Shown piece after piece: positions 1 to 10,825 of a stretch of DNA of 64,000 nucleotides. The notes below the pieces were generated by a model. That model saw only the letters and a program-made list of their open reading frames with translations, had not been told where the DNA came from and made no database searches. Position numbers and translations under genes: made by a program. The stretch comes from Cryptomeria japonica (Eukaryota; Streptophyta; Pinopsida; Cupressales; Cupressaceae): NCBI RefSeq assembly GCF_030272615.1, contig NC_081413.1:722513649-722577648 (forward strand). Direction: 5' to 3'. Positions within the stretch are counted from its first letter, which is position 1. Each line of letters begins with the position of its first letter.

Positions 1-166
1 TAGCCATATCCAATTTGATAAAATAGATCTCTCCTTAGATACTGCCATGAAATGAATAGCTTCAGAAGCAATGACAACCCAGTCCAAAATTTGTCTGCCA
101 GCAACAAAACCCCCTTGTTCATCAAAAATCAACATAAGTGATTGACCATATATAGAAAGCTCCTAA
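1..166 (-). mobile_element. LINE (L1-type) reverse transcriptase fragment
   Basis: Read on the minus strand, this edge of the window encodes part of a non-LTR retrotransposon reverse transcriptase. The reading contains DEQGGFVAGRQILD, then IASEAIH, and after a one-base shift KLDMA. These match the conserved L1 run 'Q.GFV.GR.I.D', 'E.iH' and 'KLDM.KAYD' that leads into the first catalytic Asp block. The frameshift just before KLDMA shows the copy is dead. The rest of the element lies outside the window, to the left, because the minus strand reads that way. No LINE 5' portion is recognisable to the right of position 170. Confidence 0.75.
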
Positions 167-1585
167 GAAGCTCCAACATTTTCTCTCCTCATTTGTAGGT
201 TATATTTGAGCTCCTCATCATATAGGAGTTTACATTCTCTTTTAAATTTGTTTTTATCATTTTTATTTTTATTATGTCGATAGTTTAATCTAGTTTATTT
301 CATTTGTCTAACATACTAGAGTTGTTGTTGTGTTCCTTTATTTTTGCAGTGTGTAGTTGGGTGGGATTTGTGAGGTTGCAGGCAAGTTTACCAATGTCCC
401 AAGCTACAACAATCATATGGATGACAACACATCATGTAGGTGTCCTCAACAAATAGCTCCAAGTTACATCTAGTTTGTTAATATATGTTATGGTATTAAT
501 TTATTAGATTTCTTTTTAAGTTAGTCAAATATCATTTTTTATATTCTTTCACAATGTTTCAATTTAACAAATATATTAATTTTTCTAGTTTAAAACATCT
601 CTAGAATAATATTATCAAATTTTCACAATCTATGCTAACATCTTGGTTGCTTTTAGATTTTATTGTGTCAACTTTCCAAATCCAACCCTAATCCTCCATT
701 ACCATTTAATTATCCTCTAATCATATGCACATGGGATAATCAATGATTAATCTCATGCTTGACTAATCTAAGTTCCCATGAGGATCCACTTGTCATACCA
801 AGTACTTGCATGTACATGACAAGTAGTACGAGAGGTATGACCTAGTTTCTATTTCTTATTTGTTTTATTTGAATTTGGTAATTGGAATATGAACTCTACC
901 TCTTTTTAATGAACCTTTAAATTTAAAATTTCGCATATACTTAAGAGTATGGAACAAGTCCATTTCTACAATTTTAAAATCCTCTCAGGAGTATTGAACA
1001 AGTCCATTTCTACAATTTCAAAATAATCTCAAGGTATCTTCAAAATAAATTTTACACAATTGAACACAATAGATTTAAGGCTCAATTCTAAATAATTGAA
1101 CAACATAAAAACCAGAGAACAATTAATCATTGAGCATCTCATAGAAAGACAATTGAATATTATTTGAAAGATTCAAGACTCTTGTAAATTACAATAGCTT
1201 CCATTAATTCTCAATATTACATGAACTATAGCTATCTATCATCTTGATAATATATTCCAGAACAAACACAACCTAATCCAGAAGTAATAACCAGAACTTT
1301 TGGAACGCAAGAAAAGAAAGTAATCATCCGAAACATGGTTTCCAATAATTCCCAATATCATGTTCTGATTGCTACCATTTTTATTTCTCTGAGACCTAAC
1401 AATATACCGGTAAGAAGATGAATCTGCTCATTTGACAAACCCATTCATAGATTTAAACACCATTAAAGAGGAAACAGAAAAACTTGTTCTTTGGATCCTT
1501 TTGGATAAACCAGATTTATCCAGAAATGTATACAAGATCAGAAGCTTGATTACAGAATTTGGGTTGAGGAAATGCAGAGGTTTGA
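167..1585. other. Intergenic AT-rich DNA, no gene seen
   Basis: No reading frame with recognisable protein features appears here. A direct repeat of about 22 bases (GAACAAGTCCATTTCTACAA...) occurs at 952 and again at 996, a 44-bp step. Part of the stretch next to 1585 should hold the 3' UTR and poly-A signal of the minus-strand PADRE gene. I could not single out a poly-A site with confidence. Confidence 0.5.
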
Positions 1586-2149
1586 TCAGGCCCTTGGCTT
1601 GTCAGCTTCCCTAATGGTCTCCAAATTTGGCCTCCAAGACCTGCTCTTGCTCAATCTATACTTTCCCAAATCTATCTGTAGCTCTGAAAGGCCTTCAACA
1701 TCCATTTTGGGCACCACAACAATATTTAAACCACCTGGCAAATCTCCACCCAGATCATCATGATCACGAGCTTTGTCTTGGAACACCATATCCCCAAACA
1801 ATGGGATGATTTTTTTCTCAAAGTTCTTGGAACCCTTTTTCATGGCGGATTTTGCCCTGACTGCAATTGAGGCCATGTCTGAGTCTGAAACCACACCCTG
1901 CAACTTTGACATGGGAAGAAGAAAATACAGATGGCCCAATTCCAAATCCTCATCTGCAGACAGGGGATTTATTCGACGACCAACCTGTAAAGAATCTGCA
2001 TGACATACAAAATGCTGAGGATTTTCCAACATGAGTTCTGCAGCCTTTATTTGCTTCTGAAATTCTTGGAGCTCACCATTGTAAGCCACAACTTTAACTG
2101 TGTTAGAGGGGAATATGTGAGAAGAACCACACGAAAGATAACTTCCCAT
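1586..2149 (-). CDS. PADRE / DUF4228 domain protein
   Basis: This is an intact single-exon 187-residue ORF. The protein starts MGSYLSC, a typical N-myristoylation (Gly2) and S-acylation (Cys7) start, so it probably sits at the plasma membrane. Residues 18-105 match the plant PADRE/DUF4228 pattern: VKVVAYNGELQEF, KAAELMLENPQHFVCHADSL, then GRRINPLSADEDLELGHLY and FLLPMSKL. A charged, probably disordered linker follows. The C-terminal RSWRPNLETIRE (170-181) is the conserved tail motif of this family. Family members are plant-specific, short, often intronless and often induced by pathogens or abiotic stress. Their biochemical role is unknown. The first Met is the natural start because the Gly2/Cys7 signal and the domain follow at the usual spacing. 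An array of palindromic 61-bp repeats lies 22 bases upstream. This is the only gene in the window I consider likely to be functional. Confidence 0.9.
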   Translation of the reverse strand: MGSYLSCGSSHIFPSNTVKVVAYNGELQEFQKQIKAAELMLENPQHFVCHADSLQVGRRINPLSADEDLELGHLYFLLPMSKLQGVVSDSDMASIAVRAKSAMKKGSKNFEKKIIPLFGDMVFQDKARDHDDLGGDLPGGLNIVVVPKMDVEGLSELQIDLGKYRLSKSRSWRPNLETIREADKPRA

Positions 2150-2171
2150 TCTGCTCTGATTTCTTTCCCCG

Positions 2172-2415
2172 AATTCTCTGGTTGACAGAGAATTCAGAGA
2201 TCTCTGGGCTGAATTTATTTGGGTTATCTATAAATTCTCTGGTTGACAGAGAATTTAGAGATCTCTGGGCTGAATTTATTTGGGCTAGCTGTGAATTGTC
2301 TGGTTGACAGATAATTTCTAAATTCTCTGGGCTGAATTCATTTCAGTTAGCTGTGAATTCTCTGGTTAACAGAGAATTTAGAGATCTCTGGCCCGAATTT
2401 ATTTGGGTTTGGGTG
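2172..2415. repeat. Four 61-bp palindrome-bearing tandem repeats upstream of the PADRE gene
   Basis: Four head-to-tail copies start at 2172, 2233, 2294 and 2356 (steps 61, 61 and 62). Each unit starts with arms AATTCTCT and AGAGAATT around a 7-base GGTTGAC loop, a perfect inverted repeat in copies 1 and 2. It then carries AGAGATCTCT, a perfect 10-base palindrome, and CTGGGCTGAATTTATTTGGG. The third copy is the most diverged. The array lies immediately 5' of the PADRE start codon, so it is either 5' UTR or core promoter of that gene. Confidence 0.9.
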
Positions 2416-2554
2416 GAACCCACGCGAATTTAGGAATAAGAATGTGGAAGAAGCTTCTTCAATTTTACCGCATTTCTGCATGGATTAGGTATTTCTTGGA
2501 GTTGACTGCACTGAAGCTTCCTCCATTAATTTTTTATGAATTCCTTATCCTTTT

Positions 2555-2564
2555 CTATATAATT
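2555..2564 (-). promoter_or_regulatory. Possible TATA box for the PADRE gene
   Basis: The minus strand reads AATTATATAG here, about 405 bases before the PADRE ATG. If used, the 61-bp repeat array would be transcribed as part of a roughly 375-base 5' UTR. The match is weak and other AT-rich sites exist nearby. Confidence 0.25.
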
Positions 2565-3596
2565 TCTCTGGCATTGGCATTCAGAATCCGTAGTTTAGGG
2601 AACGAATAATATGCATGTCTTGTTCTTATCGGCGGTGGTTATATTATGTGTAGTTGCTTTCGGTGCTTATTCTTCCTCTTTTGTTTTTTTGGGTTTTCCA
2701 GTTGGGGTGGATATATGAGCTCTTTTTAAATGAAATTCATGTTATAATTTTAATTTAATCTATTTTTTAATCAGTCTTTTAGATTAATGTGTTTTTTTAA
2801 TAGGCATTTTGGATCATACTCAGTGATCTATTATTATTTTATCTCTTTTCATTGGATCATTAGGTGTGCTCTGAAATGTTCATAAAAGAACATACACAAT
2901 TTAATCCAAAAATATATCATAAATATTCATGGAGTGTGGAAAACTAATTCATCTATTTTTTAGGGTGAGATGTGACTCTAAATAAATTTCTTTTTTTAAA
3001 AAAGAGAGCAACATATCTTGGATAGTGAAAAGAAATTTTTTGGATTCAATTGTGGTTAATGATTCTCCTGTGGACCATTCATCTTTCGACAAGGAATAAT
3101 TATCTCTTATGATTACTGGTGACCATTTGACCAAATTCTTGGAGCCCAATTTTGATAAGCATTCCGATACTAGTTGAAAATGTATTTTAGATTCAAACCA
3201 CCTAAGAAAGTGGCCATGGGTTTTTTGTAGTGTCTCGCAAGTTGTTTTATTCTCTCCCTAAATGGGGTGTGATAGTTGTTTAAGTATTTTGACTTTTGGC
3301 ACTAGTCGCTATTCATATTTCTTGCTAGTTGTTTTCTTCGCTTCTTTGTAAAGGGTTTGTTTTGTCTTATTCATAACTCTAGTAAAAAATGTTTTGCTTG
3401 ATCAAAAGCAATATGAAAAAAAGAAAAGTTAAAGGGAATATGTACTTTTTTAAAAATTAACTTATCTTATGTAAAATCATGCAAGTAAATTAGATGAATT
3501 GGGAATTAACAATTTAAAATATTATTTTTGAAATTAAATGTAAAATGCGTGTACTTATTTTTTAAAACACTATTTGTATAATCACTTGATCATAGT
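2565..3596. other. Intergenic DNA, no gene seen
   Basis: No ORF shows family features. Around 3330-3440 the plus strand runs from a T-rich stretch through GATCAAAAGCAATATG into AAAAAAAGAAAAG. This resembles the poly-A tail end of an old retroposed sequence, but I could not tie it to a coding part. Confidence 0.4.
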
Positions 3597-4035
3597 ATAG
3601 AAAATTGATGCACAAGATAGGTGTACTTAGCTCTCAAATTGATGATGGAATATGGATGCTAAAGATTTGCAAAGTCTATTTGTTACACTCTAAAAATATG
3701 ATGTAAAAGATAGGTGTACTTGGCTCTCTAATTGATGATGGAATGTGGATGCTAAAGATTTGCAAAATCTATTTGGTAGTCTAGAAAATTGATGTAAAAG
3801 ATAGGTGTACTTAGCTCTCTAATTGATAATAGAATATAGATGCTAAAGATTTGCATAATCAATTCATCACAATATAGAAGTGATGGAAAAGTTAGGTGTA
3901 CTTAACTCTTAAATCAATGATGGAATATTGTAGAATCAATTTGTAAAGTATAGAAAATTAATACAAAAAATAGGTGTACATAACTCTCAAATCAATGAAT
4001 GGCAAAATCAATTTGTCATAGTATAGGAAATTGAT
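3597..4035. repeat. Degenerate tandem repeat, about 92-bp unit, five copies
   Basis: The marker GATAGGTGTACTT (or a close variant) recurs at 3616, 3709, 3800, 3891 and 3969, giving steps of 93, 91, 91 and 78. Each unit also carries TAGAAAATTGATG at its start and GATGGAATATGGATGCTAAAG after the marker. The copies decay from left to right. There is no coding potential. Confidence 0.85.
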
Positions 4036-5525
4036 GCCCTTGGTGTGTCAACATCTTGAACTCAATGCAAATGTAAAATATTCTATCAATCAATCTTGAG
4101 TGGCTTAATTTTATCCTAAGGAGCATGGAATTGCTCTCTGAGGTGTAGTTTTTGTATGGCAAATATTAAACTTTTGACCTAGTCCACTATAATCTCTAGT
4201 ATCTAATAGTTGGGAAATAATTTGGCAATATTCAAAAATATCTCAAGGATGTTGTTGGATCACAAGGGTGTGTTCTCTTAAGTCAATCTCCTTGGTGTAA
4301 CAACTTGAAGGCCTTGGCTGAATGATCAAGGACAACAAACACAAGTCTACAATACTCTATGTTGATTCTAACGTAGATGCATTTATCTTAAGCTCCAAAT
4401 TGAGGTGTTCCAAGAATGAATACTCTTTCATAACTTAATGTTTTATGGTATTTGCCAATGTATCCTTGGGTGATGTTTAATTGCACAAATGAATATATTT
4501 AAATGCCAAGAAATAACAAATAATCACCTAGATATGTATCAAGTTGGCTCCCAACAATTATTGAAAAGGGACGGAGTCTAACAATTTTGAATTAAAAGGT
4601 ATTTTCTAAGTAGTTTGGGATTAAACATGAGCAATACAAGATTGATTTGAGACAAGAAATCACAAGTCTTAGGATAAAGAATAGACATGTGTGGAAATAT
4701 AAACTAATAATATGATAAAAGTATGAAAATAAATGCAAATAGAACTAATAATATATCAAATATATGAAAATATTTGAATGAATAAGAATAAAACAGATGA
4801 ATAAAAATTAAATTAAATTAAACATAACACATAAATTACCACTTATTATTATATCAATATATTTTATTAAATAGATCTAAAACTAAATTATAAGTTTATA
4901 TATATATATATAGAATACAAAAGATAATGGCTAGAGAAAGAAAGGAAAAATTGGAATGAGAAAAGTCAAAACCTATTTATTGGTAATTTAGAAATACAAA
5001 AGATAATGGCTAGTTAACTTTTAGATTTATTAATATGTAATAATGTATCAAAATCCTTTGACCAATTAAAAAAAATTCCAAGTGGGGTCTATTAATAATT
5101 GGAATGACAAATGATATAAAATCAATGTTTTCCTTTTTTTTTTTAAAGTCAAAAGGATGTTAGCTATAGTGAAGGAATAGTTTGGAATTTCACATTCTCT
5201 CATCTCTTGCCAGCGAATATTTGCTTCTTTTAAACTTCCTTTAATTTAGACGGGTACAACTGGTAAGCAACGCACCACTCAAACATTGATTTTTAAGATT
5301 TAGAGAGAATTAATAAATATATTAATTTTAAAAAAGTCATAAATAAATGTTGAGATTATCATTTATAAAAAAAAGATTATATATATATTTTTAAAATGGA
5401 TGGAAAAAGTCACAATTTTAGGATTCACATGGGATAAAATTTTGAAACATAAAACAAGAATAAATACTATAATACCTTAACAAGCTATAATAATGCTATT
5501 AGATTTCCACAATCCATGGTAAGTG
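4036..5525. other. Intergenic AT-rich DNA
   Basis: No gene is visible. A short TA microsatellite sits at about 4898-4912. The phrase ACAAAAGATAATGGCTAG occurs twice, at about 4917 and 4993. The G+C content is low throughout, with many stop codons in all frames. Confidence 0.5.
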
Positions 5526-5563
5526 CACTAAGATGGTGTGCAAAAAAGTGGCACACCCCAAAA
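5526..5563 (+). mobile_element. Possible CACTA-type terminal sequence
   Basis: The sequence starts CACTAAGATGGTGTGC and continues to GTGGCACACC, so GTGTGC and GCACAC form a small inverted repeat. A CACTA start with such subterminal repeats is typical of CMC/En-Spm transposons. I found no matching end (ending TAGTG and holding GCACACCATCTT) to the right in the window, so this is only a lead. If real, gene X downstream could be that transposon's accessory gene. Confidence 0.2.
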
Positions 5564-5778
5564 AAAACTTTAAAAACTAATAACATGAATGGGTTAATTA
5601 AAAATTTAAATAACCTGTTCGCATTTCGCGTTTTGGTTCGTTTTACCGAGCCTAATCGAACCTAAAACGTGTACGAGGTCTATATGAGAAGAAATGCATA
5701 CGAGTTTTAGTTTTTAAAAACTCGTTCGTGTTTTGCTGAGAATAAATTATTTTATACTGCGGCCAACTGGGTCATTTT

Positions 5779-6809
5779 TGTAATACTCTAAAAATGGTCA
5801 TCTAAACCATAGGCCCCCTAGTCTCGACAACATCACCAAGGTCCTAACCAAAGGCAATTAAAATTAATCTTGAGCACACAATTAATTTCTTAAATCATCA
5901 ATGTCACATGGCAAGTTAATCACTCAACATTAATCTTTATTTATGATCATTCCAAGTAAATCATTTTTAAACAATTATCCTGTTTATTTTATTAAATATC
6001 TTAGTATATTTAATTAAATAAATCAATTTTCCATTAAATCATCAAAAAAGGAATTAATTGGGAAAAAATAATTAAAAATTGAAAAAAAAAGAAATCAAAG
6101 GGAGATAATCTTGAAAATCAAATTAAAAACTGCAAGACAAATCTCAGGAAAGCAATTAAAAATAATTAAATATCAAAATTGAATGAAATGGAGAATAAAT
6201 CAGTTTTTTTTGATTTTATCTTAATTTTAGTTCAATTTCCTTTAAAACTGATAAAAGCAACCAATCACATCAATTCACCTGGATTGTGCTTCCTCTTGGA
6301 AAATCTTGACTGCTCATCATCATTCGATCTCAGTCATTGGTTCTTTCTGAATTTTCTATAAATTCAAGCTCTCATCTCTCATTCAAGGATCCTGGAGAAT
6401 ATATTGTTATTATGTTATTTTTGCTCTAGGTTCATTGAGAATTGTGCATTGAGATATTACATATTAGTTATTGCATCCTTATTAAATCATCTAGCTTAAT
6501 ATTGCTTAAATTATGTTAGATTAATCATGCATATCTCGCTTAAATCTTCCATTCATCTAGCCTAATCTTGCATCCACTTTGCTCAAATTCATGCTCATAA
6601 AGATTAAATCCTTCGTTTAGGTGTCGTCTAGTCACTGGTGTTGCCTATAAAATCTGAGAGCAAGACTAAACTCACATCTACTAGAAGGCAATAGGTCGCT
6701 TTGTGATGGTTTATTGTTCATTAATTATTGATTTACTAACCATGCATCTAATGATTTATTGAAGTGTTGTGTATTTTAGATACAGATACAGGTCCACTTT
6801 TCACACACA
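5779..6809 (+). repeat. Element A 5' LTR
   Basis: It starts TGTAATACTCTAAAAATGG and ends ...TTTTCACACACA just before the primer-binding site. The right copy starts TGCAATACCCTAGAAATGG. The two copies share their full length (about 1031 and 1036 bp) with small indels such as a TTAAATATTTATTTAA block present only in the 3' copy. Confidence 0.9.
6357..6364 (+). promoter_or_regulatory. Likely TATA box of the element A LTR
   Basis: TATAAATT stands about 450 bases before the 5' LTR end, after TTCTGAATTTTC. The same context (TTTTCTATAAATTTAGG) is kept in the 3' LTR near 23454. Transcription would start about 30 bases downstream. Confidence 0.45.
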
Positions 6810-6815
6810 CATTTT

Positions 6816-6835
6816 TGGCGCCCACCATGGGGCTC
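6816..6835 (+). other. Element A primer-binding site (tRNA-Lys type)
   Basis: TGGCGCCCACCATGGGGCTC lies six bases after the LTR. It complements the 3' end of plant tRNA-Lys(CTT), whose tail I recall as ...GAGCCCCACGGTGGGCGCCA, with one mismatch. This is where minus-strand DNA synthesis would start. Confidence 0.75.
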
Positions 6836-8805
6836 GAAATTCAATCCTTCAGCCTCAAAATCACTTCGTTATCTTTCAAGTCTCGTCCGTACAACCTCTA
6901 CGAAAATTCATACGAGTATACATCCTTCGTCATACGAACTTCTATCAACTCATGTCTTTTATCGTGTGGTTTAGTGAGAAGACTTGTACGAATTTCTGCC
7001 TTGCATATTTGGTTCTGTGTTTTGTCGTTCGGGCCTGTGAGAATACTCGTATGGGAAGGTATAAACTGTCATACAAATTTTTGTTTTCTCGTTTCAAAAA
7101 CTGTGTACTTTCCAGAGTTTTTTTTTTTGTGAATTAAATTTGGATTTTACTAACACTTGCGCTAACCCTGGTCTGTCTTCTATCTTCCTGAGATTTTTAC
7201 AGCCTAACTGATTTTCTGCAGAACGCCTGTCAAAGAATCTATCAATCGAACATATACCTGTCAAAGAATCAAAAGAAAAATGACTAATAATGTGTTGTTC
7301 TTGCAGGTTGCCTAAAAAGAATCGGCCAAACATCGTGTATTCTTTAAAGTTCAATTTTTTTTTTAGGCACTTAAATTGCTATCTGGTTAATGAACAAATT
7401 TGTCTTTTGTGCTTGAAGAAAAATCTGAGAGGTAGGAGAGTATGCTCTTGTCTTTTACAGAGAATCAGAAATCTAGACCCTCAAAGCTTTTTTCTAAGTT
7501 TTGAGATTAGTGTACCTTAAGAAAGCCTGTCGTAGTGGGAAAAAGTAATCACCTTGTGAGAATGACCCAAGTGAGTACAACTAGACCTGAGCATTCCAAC
7601 TCACTATAATAAATAGGCATCTGGTGATTAAAGTCTCAGAGGACGGGATTATTTGAGTTTTCTCTTTGAGATCTCTCATATCGAACATTTTGTAGGGCCT
7701 CGCGGTCTCAATCACGTTTATGTGACTACAACTTGTTTCAGTACCTTGTCGGGCTATTGGCCTCAATCATGCTTGCGTGACTTCAAGGGGTAATTTCAAA
7801 CTGAATTCCTGACTAAGAACTATAATATAAAGGCTACCTGATTCACCTCTAAAAGGGGGATAATCTTTGTGCAAGAGAGATTGTAACTCTCCCAAGACAA
7901 TTGTCATATTGTGCCCCCATTAGCATTTGGAGTCAGCTAATACAGCATTGAAAATCCATTGCATGAGAATCAACGACCATATTCTAATTAGCTATTGGGT
8001 GTGTACCAAAGTCAACAAGCAAAGGTTTTCTTCTCTAAGCCAACTTTTGTAGGGTTAGTGTGTTGTGATTGAAATTATTGTACATCTTGCATGTTTATTG
8101 TGTTTTCATCCCTAAAACCGAAATGGAAATACTGAAACTAGACAAAAAAAAATCAAAAACATCAAAAACTCAGTGATAAAAAATTTGTCTGTGTCCACAA
8201 CTGGTCTCTGTCGATCATCAAAAACTCAGTCCACATCCAAAACTAGTCTTTGTTAGTCATTGAAAACTTTGTCTATCATCCTCTGTTGTATGAAATTGCA
8301 CAATTGTCATCTGGCTCTGTAAAACCTGTCGTACGAATATACATCACATTCAATAGATTATCGTCCGAAGTTTGCCCAACTGTCGTACGAAATCAGGCAG
8401 CAACTTGTATGAAAAAACTGTCTTTATCATCTGGAAACAGCTAAACTGTCATCTGGGTCTGAAAAATCTATCATATGAATTCCTGATCTTGTCAGTCAAA
8501 AATTGCCCAAATCAGTCTACAATGAGCATAAAATAGATCATCATAATCCTGAGCATAAACATAATTTTGATAGTGTACCCCTGTCATTGTGTTGCACGAT
8601 TTTGTCAATCATCTCTCAGCTAGTTCAATCAACTACTTATCAAACCTAAGTTAACTTAGATAACGTCTTATACAGGATAGATCATTCCAGAAACCAGACC
8701 AGATCTTAAGTTACTTCTCTCAAATCACTACGTTAAACGAACAACTAGCTCCAGTTTGATCTTGACTTCTACAACACTCCTAGCTTTCGGTCTTGTCAGT
8801 TGTAA
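6836..8805 (+). other. Element A untranslated leader
   Basis: This is about 2 kb of non-coding leader between the primer site and gag. It holds many short motifs built on TACGA (CATACGAG, CATACGAACTTC, TGTCGTACGAA, TGTACGAAT) at 6885-7075 and 8315-8400. Another set of TACGA words appears in the 3' region at 21310-21530. It also holds loosely repeated phrases such as AACTCAGTCCACATCC and CAACTGGTCTCTGTC near 8160-8260. I see no ORF of interest. Confidence 0.6.
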
Positions 8806-10702
8806 ATGTCTGTCCAAACCAGAAGTTCTCGCCAGAAAATTGACATAGGTAAAGGGCTATCCTTTTCATCACAAGACAATCTCTTCTTTGTAGAAGATCC
8901 CTTCTCCAATAAACCTTCATCATCAAAATTACCAATTTTCGATCAACCATTATCTCCCACCATGTTTGAAGAAAGGCAAGAAAGACAAGCGCTAAACACG
9001 ATACTTATGACAACCTCAACACCCATGCTATTGACAGTGATTCCTCATCAAGCGATTATGAAGCCTCTGAACCTGCAAAAGTTGTTATAAATAAATGTCT
9101 AAACGATAAACATTTTTGAAAGATGATGAAGATTATCATGTCCAGAGAAAAGGAAGAACGTTTTCTAGAGCTAGCAAAGCAAGGTGCTAAACTTCTTGTT
9201 GATTATAACATTGAAACCATTATCACTAAAGAGGAAGAGACACCTTTAGTGTTGGTAAACAAACAATTGCAAGTGTTAAGAATTGAAATCATAGAACTAA
9301 GAAACAAGGATAAATCATCAAAGCAATATTCTCTAGACACGATATGCCCATTTCCATTTGACAAAAACCTTTACATGCCTCCATTCCCTTCAAGAGTGGA
9401 GATTCCTAAGTTTGACAAATATGATGGGAATGCAGATCCTCAGGACCATGTCAGAGAATTTTGTGCTTTATGTATGGAAGTCATGCATGAACAAACATAC
9501 CTCATGCTCCTCTTCCTGAGAAGTTTAGGAGGACAAGCTATGGAATGGTTTTCAAGCCTACCTATGGGAATCAAAACTTTTGAGGAATTAATCGAATTGT
9601 TTCTACAACAATACTCCTATAAAATTTGTCATCGAGTCACTATGATTGAGTTTTGCAATACCAAACAGAAAACTGGAGAGCCCGTTCTCACTTTTCTTCA
9701 ACGTTGGAGAAAGATGTTCTCTAGATATTCACGACCTATTCAAGATTCTGAAAAAATGGATATCTTCGTCAATAACTTGATCCCTGAATTAAAATACAAT
9801 ATCCAAATGCAAGTGTACCCTTCATTCAACAAAATGTAGATAGTGCCCTCAGAATGAAAGATGTGCTTATAAAGAAAGGCGATATCTCACTTTGGAAAGA
9901 AACAACAACAAGGTTCTAGTTCTAAAGAAAAAAAAAATACTGGACATACGGCAAAGATAACAACAAAAACGTTGTTAATGACGAAGTAATAGACACTGTT
10001 AAAGCAAAATCAAAATCCACAATCTTTAACCTGGCTAGTGGCACAAAAGCACTCAAAGCAGTTGCAACTGCAACAAAAAATCCTCCAAAAAAATCAAAAG
10101 AATGGTTTAAAGATAAACCTTGGCTTTCAAAATCTAAACGCGATTTTACTCCTCTAGATGAATCATATGAATCCGCTTTTAAAACTTTATTGACAAATGA
10201 TCTGATAACATTGTCAGACAATTCTAGACCATATGATCCAGAAGTTAAACCCAAATGGTGGAAAGAAAACAAATACTATGAATACCATTGAAACAATGGT
10301 CATACAACAAACAACTACATGAAGCTCAAATATGAGATTCGAGATCTCATTGATGCTGGCAAAATTGTTGTTGGAAATCACACAACTAATCCTGATAACA
10401 AAGCTTTTAAAGATCCCTTACCTGTTTATGAACAAAGTGATTCCTCAAAATCAAAGCGAGGTGCCAAATTCAATTACGCCTACACTAACAATGATAATGT
10501 GATCAACATGATTGAATCTTCCCAACCTGAATATTGCAATGTGATCATAATCAGAGATAAACAAAATCAAGCACAAATTGCAAATGCTATGACCCGTGCT
10601 CAAAAGGTTACTCTCCAAGGAGCTAGTTACTCAACTTCTAGTCAAACAACATCAAGCCTCCCAAACAAACAAACAGATACAATCACAGCTAAATCTAAGT
10701 AG
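8806..10702 (+). pseudogene. gag: Element A gag (broken)
   Basis: The capsid/nucleocapsid gene of element A starts at 8806 (MSVQTRSSRQ). After a break at 9090 the Retrotrans_gag domain runs from about 9390 to 9839: VEIPKFDKYDGNADPQDHV, then AMEWFSSLP, FEELIELFLQQY, and FLQRWRKMFSRY. A frame shift lies near 9800-9825, after which the reading VDSALRMKDVLIKKGD continues in another frame. At about 10274-10330 the zinc-knuckle region reads KYYEYH-stop-NNGHTTNNY. The Cys ligands are changed to Tyr and the Arg codon CGA has become TGA. The stretch 10319-10702 (MKLKYEIRDLIDAGKI) is the usual Tat gag tail. The gene is not functional. Confidence 0.8.
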
Positions 10703-10825
10703 TAGGATTCATCATCCTCTGTTGGTTATAGCATCATCGAACAATTGAAAATAGCTAATGCTCAAATCTCCATTTTTTAACTGCTTAAGATCTCTTTTGC
10801 TCATAGAGAGATCCTAGACAAAGCT

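Noticed and set aside
1432..2609. Several short plus-strand frames around the PADRE gene
   Set aside because: They are antisense shadows of the PADRE CDS or run through the 61-bp repeats, and show no family features.
6816..6835. tRNA-like match considered as a tRNA gene
   Set aside because: Only the 18-20 bases complementary to a tRNA 3' end are present, directly after an LTR. The same applies to 30515-30526 and 49181-49192.
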